A stretch of 64,000 bases of DNA from Torreya grandis (taxonomy: Eukaryota > Streptophyta > Pinopsida > Cupressales > Taxaceae): positions 558,001 through 622,000 of the forward strand of contig JARHVA010000316.1 of assembly GCA_037957365.1 (NCBI GenBank), written 5' to 3'. Of this stretch, positions 46,614 to 56,145 are shown one piece after another. Below the pieces are notes generated by a model. That model was not told the origin of the DNA. It saw only the letters and a list, made by a program, of their open reading frames with translations, and searched no databases. The translations under genes and the position numbers were made by a program. Numbering within the stretch: the first letter of the stretch is position 1; each line of letters begins with the position of its first letter.

Positions 46614-48295
46614 ATGGCGGGAACATCAGAAACACCCAGGAAGAGAGGAAGGGTGCAGTCCCAATTGGACCCAGAAGAGGAAGAACAACGTTCACAGCGC
46701 CCAGTGCAGATCACTGCAACTTCTCCTCAGGTAGGAATTACTCCCCCTCCTTCCTCTCAATCCATGCCTCAAGCCTTAACGTTACCCTATTTCTCCCCCT
46801 TCGTTCCCAGAAAAATGCCCCTTCAACTCACCCCCAGCCAGCCAATGGTTCTCCAATACGGCTTGCCGCAAGGATTTCCCTTCGCAGGGGGATATATTGC
46901 GTCCCCTTCCACTTTTTAGACGCAGGCTGATGCCTCAAGGAAGGCAAGAGAAGCCCGATTAGAGAAGAAGAGGAGTAAAGTGAATAAAGCGCCGGCAGTG
47001 CCACATTTGAGATCACAATTTGACCCCATTCAACAGTAGCTGACGGTGACCCATTTGTCACCCAATGTTGCCAAGCCGAGCGAACAAATGCGGCCGAAAG
47101 ACTACAACATGAATGCAGTGGCCATCGACATGTCCCTGTTCAGGCCTCGAGACAGAGTCGAGCTCATGACTGAATCCACTTCTGCAGTCACAGAAGATTA
47201 TTTGAGGATATCGAGGACACTGCAGAAGACGAAGGCCGACTTGGCCACGAAAAAGGCAAACTGCAATAATTTGGCTGAACAAATAAACCAAAAGGACAAT
47301 GAGGTAGCTAGTCTACAGAAACAGTTACAAGATACTGTTTCCCTCCAGACTCAATGGGCAATTCAGGCCCAAAATGATTCTCTTAAAGCAGAGCTTGAAA
47401 TTGCCAAGGGTGCAGCAATAGCGCTAAGATGGGAAAACACAACATTGCAGGGAAGAATCAAAGGACTCCAACTGCAGGTTACCCAATCATAGCAAGGGTT
47501 ACTGGAATAACAGAACAAGGGTGCGGTTTTTCAAGCCCAGCTCGAGGCAGAGCAGCAGCGGACCGCGCAACTAGCAATTGAGCTAGCCAATAGGCCAAAA
47601 GGTATCGGAATGGTGCATGGTGAAGGAACTCTATAAGTCAGCATGAGAGAGAATCTCTTTAGAGATTCTCTAGCTTAGGCTACTTTTCACCTTCCTACGC
47701 CATGCGCAGCAGTTGTGTGAGATGGTCGAAAATCTGGTACAGAGCGCTTTGGCCACTATCTCTCAGAGAGTCACAGACTCTCATTCTTTGCTGGAGAAGC
47801 TCTACAACTCAAGGGATGCAATATTGGCAGCCGCAGGGATTCTTGACAGAATGGCCGCCGCAAAACGGGTCAGCAAGGAGCTCAGTCGTAATGTCGCAGC
47901 CAACAACTGCAGAAGCTGTCTCGATGTCGTTGAAGAAGGCATCAACAAAATGAGGCAACACATTGAAGATCTGGTGCAACTGGGCCTTCCTTCCCCATTT
48001 TTGGATGCAAAGACAGTGCTGCTGGTGGATCAAATCCATCCATTAATGCTGGCCAGGCAAAGGGATCAAACAGTTTTTCAGAGCTTGCAGGATGATTCTC
48101 CAACCTCTGAGGTCAAAAATATTCTAATACTTATTTTTGGCTAGAATCCAAGCTGAAAGCCACTGCCCAGATCCTGCAAACCTTTTCGCATAAGGATCTC
48201 ATTAGCTTGGATTTGGCTTTTGATGAGTTGTAGAGAAAGGAAGGATTATCCGACCATGAGTGGTCTATCTTTCAGATAGCTCTTTTGAAGCTGTA
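46614..48295 (+). pseudogene. Element B ORF2: basic start, long coiled coil, decayed
   Basis: Begins MAGTSETPRKRGRVQ at 46614. It passes a Pro-rich part and in-frame TAGs at 46917 and 47037, then a coiled coil (RISRTLQKTKADLATKKANC, INQKDNEVASLQKQLQDTVS) to a stop at 47490. After frameshifts it resumes at 47713-48144 as helical sequence (VENLVQSALATISQRVTD, NKMRQHIEDLVQLGLPSPF) and fades by about 48295 (DHEWSIFQIALLKL). It sits just before the 3' LTR and, like the extra ORF of the gypsy relic at 5105-7515, combines coiled coil with a helical C-terminus. Homology between them is possible but not shown. Function unknown. Confidence 0.55.
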
Positions 48296-48370
48296 AATTT
48301 TAAAATTTTGATCGAGCAGGAGTCGGGTTCTTTTTGAGCAGGCTCAAAAGCCCTGATGGTCACCAATAAC

Positions 48371-50174
48371 TGTAGAGTAATTTCCTACTCTACGTCATAT
48401 TTAATTATTTTTTGATTCGAGCACTACAATTTTGGTTCTTTGAATGGAGCGATAGAATTTTGAAGCAGAGGGCCGGTTCGTTTTGCCCAAGTATTGAGAT
48501 GCAGCGGAAGCTGCCAAGTGTCGCCCTCCAAGCAGGGTTTTTTCCCTTGTTTCCTTCATCTCATTTTTGCCTGAGTATTAGTTCAAGCGGATGCTGCCAA
48601 GCGTCGCTTTCTGGGAGACAAAGCCGACAATTGGCATCCCTCGAGTCGCTTTTTTGTAACCTTCAAGAACCGCGGATCATGTCACATACCCAGTAGCAGT
48701 TAAGCAGAACGCACCACGTGTCAGCATCAGCGTCTCATATCGGCGTCCGCACTTCATTCAGAGACTTTCACCATAAGGCAGCAGAGAAGACGGAAAGTGC
48801 CAAGTGGCAATTGTGGAGGCCCTGAAAGACCTTTTTGGAGAAAAATCGCAAGCCACCACGTGTCGGCATTCGAGAAGCCATGAGTCCAATGCTTTCCATT
48901 CAACACACAAAGGCGTCGTTGTATTTTGCTCAAGCGCCACAAAGCAGCGGATGCTGCCAAGTGTCACTCTCCGGGTCCCCCTCTACTCCATCCATAGAAG
49001 AAGCGGAAGATGCCACTTATCTTCCTCGAAGCCACGGAAGTTGCCAAATGTCGCCATTCGTAGGACTCTGATATATGCCCCTAATGATACCATGGCACAG
49101 CCAAAGGGGAGCGGAAAGAGCCACGTGTCTTTGATGAATCAGGGGGAAGGTGCCAAGTGTCATTTTTCGGTGTATTCTAGGTGATCAAGGGGATTTTCAA
49201 AAAATTGACTAAGTGTCCTCTCCTATTTCAAACATAGCAGAGTGTTCCGTGTATTGGTTGCCAAAAGCGAAATGGAGGGAAAATCGGCTGGAGTTAATTC
49301 GAGTAGATGAAACAGTTCATCGGGTAGATTTTTGGAGCCACCCACAACATTGAAGGTGCCGTTTGTTTGTCCCCTATGAGCGAAGGACGAAGAAGATTGT
49401 GCGGGAAAGAAAGTATAGGGAGACATCCGGGGATATAAAAGAAGAAGAATTGTAAAATCTAAAAAAAAGGAAGGGGAAATTCTCATAGTTTTAGACTTTC
49501 AGAGTTTTTGACCAATAATATCATTTGCTTTTGTTACATTTTCCTGAGTTGAAAGGTTTATATGACTGTGTGTGTTTTTGCATCTTTTGTATGACTGGAA
49601 GATTCAATAAGAAAATTGAACACTATGCCCTTGTTGATGTCATCTGTGTCATTTGCAAAGTAGTCTATGCTGTAGATTTTCTAGTGTTGTGATTGGAAAT
49701 GTTATTTGCTTCTGTCTTGTTTTCTGGAGTCTGAAGTTCTACATAACTGTGCGTGACTTTTGCGCCTCTAATGTGATTGGAAGATTCTATTAAGAAGATT
49801 GAACACTATGCCTTTGTTGACAATTTTTGTATCTCAGCAAAAGACTCTCCTGTTGTGAGCCTCTGTTTCTGTTATTCCAATCTTTTACATTGATCATGCA
49901 CTTGTCTGCTCTTAAATGTAATAGAATCACATAATAATTTCACTGTGCTCAAGTTAGGATTATGATTACTCTCAAGCGCATTGCCATAGTTAGGTTTCAA
50001 TTCCTGCATTTTGCGTTTCTGTTTAATTTCTTATCACTTTTCCCCAACACCCAATACAAAAAAAGAGACCAGCTTCTTTAAAATCTGGAGGTTGTTTTCA
50101 AGCCGCATTGTCCCACCGCTTGAAACTTCCCATTGTTGTTGATTAAGATCTAGCGTCATTTTAAGACATCAACA
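48371..50174 (+). repeat. Element B 3' LTR
   Basis: Starts TGTAGAGTAATTTCCTACTC and ends GACATCAACA. It matches the 5' LTR over its whole length, including the TATA box (49434) and the GCCAAGTGTC array. Target copy ATATC follows at 50175. Confidence 0.92.
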
Positions 50175-50179
50175 ATATC

Positions 50180-50346
50180 AAAAGAGTCAGCGCCATGGTA
50201 ATACTTGTAAGACATGATACGCGCCCACAGCTGAGAAGGACTAGAACACCAGCACCAATAGAGTTTGGCCGCGAGAGCTTGACTGCCCAGGATAGTGGAT
50301 AAAGTAGGGAGCCAATTATTTGTGTTACAGGGACCATTTTAAAGTG
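50180..50346 (-). mobile_element. LINE, 5' remainder beyond element B
   Basis: Read on the minus strand this gives LSTILGSQALAAKLYWCW and LWARIMSYKYYHGADSFDI. It joins across the element B target site to PRLPLEGRGSMVWNTLKLG at 42816 and below. This is the segment just before zf-RVT in plant LINEs. The LINE stops near 50346, so it is strongly 5'-truncated, as is usual for target-primed insertions. Confidence 0.8.
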
Positions 50347-51711
50347 ATGATAAAACAATTTAGTGGTGACTTTATTAAAGAAGGGGAATTTTTTTTAATA
50401 GTGGGAGAATATATTTTAATTATTTTTTATTAAAAATAATATTGTAAAGGAGATTTTAATTATTTGGTCATTCATATTTTATCTTTTTTTCGATTGTCAA
50501 AGATGGAGGGTGAGGTCTGATCTGGTAGGAAGTCAAATCCTTTCATAATTAAAATAAACTTGTTCTCACTCCCTCTTACCTTTATTTTTTGGAGGTCATT
50601 ATTATTGCGTCTGTACCCTTTTGGCTCACATTGTTGTCCTTATCATCACACTTTGCACTATGGACACATTATTGGTGGAGTCTGACACCTTGTTTGAGTG
50701 TGCATTGTTTTTCGTGCCATTTTTGTATTCATGGATGCATTTTTGGTAGAGTCCAACGTCTTACATTCTTGAGTACAGTTTTGTGTTGCACATCACTCTT
50801 TATTTTAGAAGCAACTCTCTTGTTCTTGATGGCATCTTCTACAGATTGATAGCATTTTGGGTTTTATGCACCATTTAGTGTTTTTTGTTGTATCAAATAT
50901 TTATTTGTGGTCACACTGAGAGTCATAGATTCTTTTTCTTCATGTTTTATGCTCCATATTGAGCATTTAATCTTCAGTTGTTGACTATCCCATCACCACT
51001 AGGGCCATTTCTTGATAGATATTTGTTATGTATCTTTGACATTTTTTTTATAGTTGATAGTCTACTTCAGATTTGTTATAGAGCTTGATCTCCTTTTGAA
51101 GAATAGTTATTATAGTGAAAAGTGTTAGCATGTTAGTGTTCGAGTAGTGGATTCATTGCACTCATACAACATTTTATGCATCACTCCATCTAGTCAATAG
51201 TAGGGGGTATGGTGTAGATCCTACTTCGATTATCATGTTTCTTGCTAACCCTCAGTGCACTGCATTTGCATCTTCTAGCAGTAGATCGAATTCAGTTGGT
51301 GAACCATTTTGCACTATAGACACCTCTGATAGTCTTTTTTCGTAAGAACTATTCTAGTGCATTTTAGTGTCAGTTATTTTTTGTGATCAAGCAGTGGATT
51401 CAAATCACTCGTGCAGATTTGAGTTCCATTGAGACTTTCGAGTCCACTGAGTGTATTTGTATTTGATGGCCTTCATTCTATCCAGTGTACCCTTTTCAAC
51501 TTTATGTTTGAGTATTGAGCCATTTGCTTTCTTGGGACACCTTATAGCATATTTTTTTGCTCTCTCGACTTTACATGTTATTACTAGTTTTTGTGTATCT
51601 TACGATGAAACATTTCATCCTTGGCGACTCTTTTTCCCATTGTTTTGAGATCAATGTTTTTTAGAGTTAGCCTCGTACAAAGTACCAATTCCTATTTGAC
51701 TTGGTGGTTAC
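50347..51711 (+). other. Interior of the short-LTR element between the LINE and element C
   Basis: About 1.4 kb, T-rich, with only short open stretches (for example 50589-50846 and 51451-51645, both hydrophobic). No domain is recognised. It ends GGTTAC, the target site of element C. Confidence 0.45.
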
Positions 51712-51851
51712 TGTTGACAAATCTTCCACGAGTCAAATTTTTTTGCCACATGGAAAGTTATCATCTTCTAGCCAAGGAAGGAAGAATGCACTGTTTTCCT
51801 TTGGCAGGTTCTCAAAAGAACAAGTTTCAACGCTCAGTCATTTTCAGGGTT

Positions 51852-52209
51852 GGTTCAATGCGAAGGTTCAACCAAAGCGTCCATCTGCAAGCTTCTAGGC
51901 AAGAAGCGAACCATTGAACCTCGAACTGTTGAACCTTGAATCATTTTGGTTCAACGAGTTCGATGGGTTCAAAGGTTCAACGTCATCAGCAAGAGTTAAG
52001 CGCATTTGTCATATTTCGAAGTTCAAAGCCAAGGTTCAAGTCAAGGTTCAACAAAAAAAAAAATTCAACGCCAAGGTTCAACGTAAAGGTTCAACGTTTT
52101 GGTTCAATGTTTGGTTCAAAGCCAAGGTTCAACGTTTGGTTCAAAGCCAAGGTTCAATGTAAAGGTTCAACGTTTTGGTTCAACGGTGGGTTCAAAGGGA
52201 GTGGTTCAA
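51852..52209 (+). promoter_or_regulatory. GGTTCAA heptamer array in the element C 5' LTR
   Basis: I count 18 direct GGTTCAA heptamers and two inverted TTGAACC in 358 bp, mostly inside AAGGTTCAACG or TTGGTTCAAAG and spaced about 10-20 bp in the densest part. The array is about 1.2 kb upstream of the TATA-like box. It recurs in the 3' LTR at 56286-56645 with a slightly different number of units. A cis-regulatory or protein-binding role is a guess. Confidence 0.6.
51914..51972. repeat. Inverted repeat at the head of the GGTTCAA array
   Basis: TTGAACCTCGAACTGTTGAACC on the left pairs with GGTTCAACGAGTTCGATGGG plus TTCAA on the right. The arms are about 23 bp, separated by about 12 bp, with one or two unpaired bases. 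Confidence 0.6.
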
Positions 52210-52413
52210 TCACTTGCTCGACCAAGATAGCCGAAGGATACATAGACAGCCACACTGACACCTTGCCACTTGGAGGTCCACGTAGACTAACTACTGGTTG
52301 ACACGTGGACTGCTGACTAACACTTTGATACTGCTGTTGAAGGCCACGTAGACTATTGCTGGCGGAAGACACGTTGGCTGCCAAAGGCACATAAAAAGCA
52401 AAGGGAAAAAAAT

Positions 52414-52472
52414 GAATTCTTCAGACTTTTTGTTCGAAGGAATTCCTTCGGACAAAATGTCTGAAGGAATTC
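52414..52472. repeat. Palindrome 1 in the element C 5' LTR
   Basis: A near-perfect palindrome centred on GGAATTCC (52442/52443). Arms contain CTTCAGACTTTTTGT and the complement of ACAAAATGTCTGAAG. The 3' LTR has lost the centre (about 56855-56880). Confidence 0.75.
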
Positions 52473-52671
52473 GGCAGGTTTAAAGCAAAAAGAGACCACA
52501 AGCTTTAGCAAAAAATTTGGGTCCTTCAAAATTCTTCTAAAAGACTGCTTGAGGCCACAGGGACAGCCACCTAGATTACCTATGAATGATACATGGGTTT
52601 GATACATGGACTGACCAGACACAGACCTGGCGGAGGGCACAAATAAGTTTCAAGGCAAAACCACGGACTGG

Positions 52672-52730
52672 AATCCTTCAGACTTTTTGTCCAAAGGAAT
52701 TCCTTCAGACAAAAAGTTTGAAAGAATTCA
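52672..52730. repeat. Palindrome 2 in the element C 5' LTR
   Basis: A second palindrome of the same sequence family, centred on GGAATTCC (52700/52701), with arms around AGACTTTTTGTC and GACAAAAAGT. The 3' LTR keeps only one side (near 57083-57112). Confidence 0.75.
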
Positions 52731-54078
52731 GAAAAGGAAGGAGCAAATATCAAAGCCCGCAGTTATATGACTCAGCGACACAGCGAACAAAGCCGATGAA
52801 TAAGCTAAATAGGAGAAAAGAAATTCAGAAGCCGCAAAGGGAAATAACACAGAAGGAAAGCCCGCGAAAATATTGTCGAAAGAAAGGAGATAGTGATGGT
52901 GACGTCCCATAGGCCGTCAAATTTAGGCCACGGGAAGTAACCGTTGGGTTTTAATAAAATAGCAAAAAATTCAAAAATAGATGAAGCCGACTGTGCAAAA
53001 GGAGCAAAAAATAGATAGTCTGACGAAGAGTTAAACAGGGAACCCTGCCAAAAATAGACACGCCCAAAATTAGGAGACTTACATACAAACGCTGGGTCTA
53101 TTTTCAAATAAACAGTGTAAATTTTAGTTGACTAGAGCTATTAAGACCTGTTTGTCTTCTTACAACGCATGCATCCGAAGGTTAAAATTAGTTTCAAATA
53201 GGGGTTGACTGTTCCATATTTGGAGTTAACTAATTGGTCAAGCGTTCATCAAACAAGGAAAATTCATCCCAGGACAAAGAGAAAAACATATTTTATTTTA
53301 AAACCAAGTAAAGCTGGAGTTAACAAAAGAAGATTTTTCTCTTCAAGTTTATACGGCTATCTTTGGCCTATTGTAATTTCTTATATAATGGCTTTTTGCC
53401 TTGATTCAATCAATCCAATCTCTCTTGGTTAAACCAGACTCTGCCATTAAAAGTTGTGTAACCTTTTCGATCAATAAGCAAGAGTGTACTTTCAGATTTC
53501 AAGCTTGGCATAGTGTATATTTTCCAGCAATTTGCATAAGTGGTAGAGTTTCCTCCCTTCCCAAATTCTGTTCGTACCTAGTTGCTATATTGTCCTTATG
53601 CAGGTCATGTTAAAGTGTTCTTTATTGTCTTTTGCTAAAATTGTAAGTGGATGTTAGGCAGTTGCACAGTGTCTTTTATCAGACCTCTCTCCACCATTTC
53701 CCTCAGGGTTTAGTTATTGGACCGAACCTCTGCATGAAATACTTATGCACAAGTGATTAATTTGAAGTCTAAGGTCTTCCTTCTCTATTGTTCGCTCAGT
53801 GTTCAAGGTTCTGAGCCGAGTAGGATCATAGTTCTGGTGTATCACCCCTTTTAGGTAGGATTTCCCTTTAAGTTTCTCCTTCTCCCTTTTCCATGGTAGT
53901 CCGCAGCGTAGAGTAGAAATCCTAATTGATACATCATATAGGAACCAGCCTTCTCTGGAGGTTCTCCTCACTGTTGAGGCACCCACCCTCGTGAGGAGAT
54001 CCCATTGTTTCAGTCGGATAGAGGACTGACCATTTCACGCACGTCTTCGAATCAGGGCACAGCTCCAAGTTGACAACA

Positions 54079-54102
54079 GTTTTTGGCACCCCCGGTGGGA
54101 CT
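54079..54102 (+). other. Element C primer-binding-site motif
   Basis: GTTTTTGGCACCCCCGGTGG follows the LTR end GACAACA. It is the best-preserved copy of the motif shared with elements A and B. Confidence 0.7.
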
Positions 54103-54239
54103 CATTTTTCTTGGTTTTTATGAAATCACAGTTAATTACAGTGTTCTTCAAGAGGTATTCGGTGACTCCAAGCTCAAGCAATTATTTCTAACAGTTCAGG
54201 TCAGCTTCCATGTAAGTCTATTTTTATCATGAATGAATT

Positions 54240-55871
54240 TTGATGGCTATGTATGGAGAGAATTCCTATGGTATGTTTCCTTGTCATCCTAATGATGGAT
54301 CATACCAGCCTGGTCATGATATCTATGAGCCTAATCAAGGTTATTATCAAAGCTATGTGGAGCCTTATCAAGTTTTTCATGATCCTTATTGTCAAGAACA
54401 TGACTCTTACCTGCCTGGTAATCCATATCAATCTCAGGATCAGATTTCATCTTCCCCATATGGTTATGATGTCACATATGAACAGTATCGCCTTCAAGAA
54501 AAAATGAATGAATTAGAGCTCAGAATACTAGCATATGCAAGAAAGATTTGTTCTAACTCTTAGTATGAGGAAATAAATGGTCTATTTCAAAATGCATCTA
54601 ATGATCCAGAAGAGATAAATGGACTATGTATTCTTGCATTAGAAAAGATGGAGGCTTGGGAAAGGCAGAGAATCGAGTTAAAAGAATTGTCTACAAAAGG
54701 CTATGGTGCTTCTTATTCTTATGAAGCTCTTCACCATGCCTAGCATGTGCCAAGGGAGCTTCCTAGTTGGAGTCAAGAGCATAATCAAAAGCCTATTCAA
54801 GTGGCTATTTAGGAGACTTTTTTTTCCTATAGTACCATCATTTCCTCACCAATCATCTCTCAAGCTCAGGTTGTCCAGGAGGACAAACAAGTTCCAAACT
54901 TTGATGAGGTAATGGCCAGGTGGAAGGAACAGAATACAGAGGTTTTTAAGAATTTCTCTTTCCCAAACTCCCTACATGATTCCTTTTCCCTCGACTCCAA
55001 AATCTGATCATGATCAATCTCCCATGCTTCATTTTCCCTCTCAAACAAGTGAATTTCATCACCCTCCCGCCATCGCCCTTCCTCAAGAAGACCCTGTTCT
55101 TCGGAGTATTGAGAAAGAGGTTGCAGCTATAGGTCAGGTTCTTGCAGAACGTGTAGAGGATGCTTCAGAAGTGTTTGAGGAAATTCCTAGTGATACTTCT
55201 CTCGAGGTTGTAATTGAGCATCCAGTTATAACTGAGAGTGGGGAGACTGATCTTGATATAGAGGAACTTCAAGAGGAGCTAGTACAAATTGAAGTCATAC
55301 ATGAGTTACATGTATCTCCTATTGAGAAGGATCCAGATAGCGTGACAGTGGATTCAGTTCAAATAGACCAAAATGAAGAATAAAAATATGATTGGCAGCT
55401 GTACCTTGAGCCTCTACCAGAGATTGAAGAGCTTTGTACAGATATGTTGGCTATTGAAGAGCACGTTTATAAGCAGCTTGATAAAGAACCACCTATTCAA
55501 GATCCTAGTACAGATTGGGTTGCATATTCAAAGCTCCTTGAAGAGCTGGATGAACTGACAGCAGTCAACAAGAAGGACGTGGCCACTCAAAGACCATGCA
55601 TAAATGGGGTACACTTGACATGGTGATAGATGACAAGCAATCCGAGAACACTCAGGAAATACTTGGTGAGTTTATCTTTATTGGTGACTGGTTTGTTGTT
55701 GATGACTCATTCAAGAAGGTGCTAATACAGTTGGTCAACAAGGCAATTGATTCATCAAAGGTTATGACTAATATACATCCTGCCTTGCAAATTATATCAT
55801 CTCTCGAAAGGAGCGAGTTCAAGAATTTTCCATTTGATCTAGGTGGATCGTACCTTATCATGGTTAACTAG
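54240..55871 (+). pseudogene. Element C ORF: Tyr-rich start, acidic end, FDLGG motif
   Basis: Begins MAMYGENSYGMFPCHPNDG (54243) followed by a Tyr/Pro/Gln-rich stretch (YEPNQGYYQSYVEPYQVFHD) and a helical part (EQYRLQEKMNELELRILAYA). An in-frame TAG at 54561 interrupts it, with two more TAGs downstream. A frameshift near 54965 leads to the open stretch 54976-55383, which is acidic (RSIEKEVAAIGQVLAERVED, DLDIEELQEELVQIEVIHE). Another stop and a shift near 55600 lead to 55871, ending FKNFPFDLGGSYLIMVN. The Tyr-rich start and FD-x-GG end match the A and B ORFs. Repairing nothing, the copy cannot make the full protein. No enzyme domain is seen. Confidence 0.6.
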
Positions 55872-56145
55872 GTTATTTTATTTGTTTCTACTTTCCTCTA
55901 AGTTCTGTAAAAGCACAATAGTTTGCTTCAGTTTTGTTCAATAAGTGCTTATTTGCACATTTGCTTTAGGTAGTTTTTCGGTTTCGTGTGTTTTCCTTCT
56001 TATTTTGAAGGAAGAGGTTATTACAACAATGATCAGAGCAGTTTTTCAATCAGAGATCAGATTCACCATCTGGGATTTTTATAGCGTTTATACATGACTG
56101 GGTCCTCAAGCATAGCAGGCATGCTTCCCAACTGAGTCCCCAGAA
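55872..56145 (+). other. Element C post-ORF stretch and 3' junction
   Basis: Non-coding and T-rich, ending GAGTCCCCAGAA before the 3' LTR. There is no classic purine tract at the junction. Confidence 0.5.

Larger units (their letters stand above)
42817..50174 (+). mobile_element. Element B: complete non-autonomous LTR retrotransposon
   Basis: Two LTRs of about 1.8 kb flank a 3.76-kb interior with two ORFs and no pol. The target duplication ATATC is at 42812-42816 and 50175-50179. Removing the element and one ATATC restores the LINE reading across the site. The LTRs look a few percent diverged in most stretches, mostly transitions, so it is among the younger insertions here. The primer-site motif and junction phrase are shared with elements A and C. 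Confidence 0.92.
51712..54078 (+). repeat. Element C 5' LTR
   Basis: Starts TGTTGACAAATCTTCC and ends TTGACAACA. A TATA-like TTATATAATGG is at 53391. It holds the GGTTCAA array, a hairpin and two palindromes described separately. The ORFs translating as KVQRKGST-like repeats are products of the array, not genes. Confidence 0.93.

Noticed and set aside
41160..50370. Target-site duplication of the LINE
   Set aside because: ACCATTT occurs on both sides (about 41157 and 50334) but does not sit at the element edges convincingly, so I do not claim it.
51852..52209. CRISPR-like array
   Set aside because: The repeats are 7-11 bp with variable spacers inside a plant LTR. A CRISPR array is not possible in this context.
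51914..52301. Open stretches translating as KVQRKGSTFWFN-like repeats
   Set aside because: They are translations of the GGTTCAA array, open in more than one frame because the repeat lacks stops. They are not genes.
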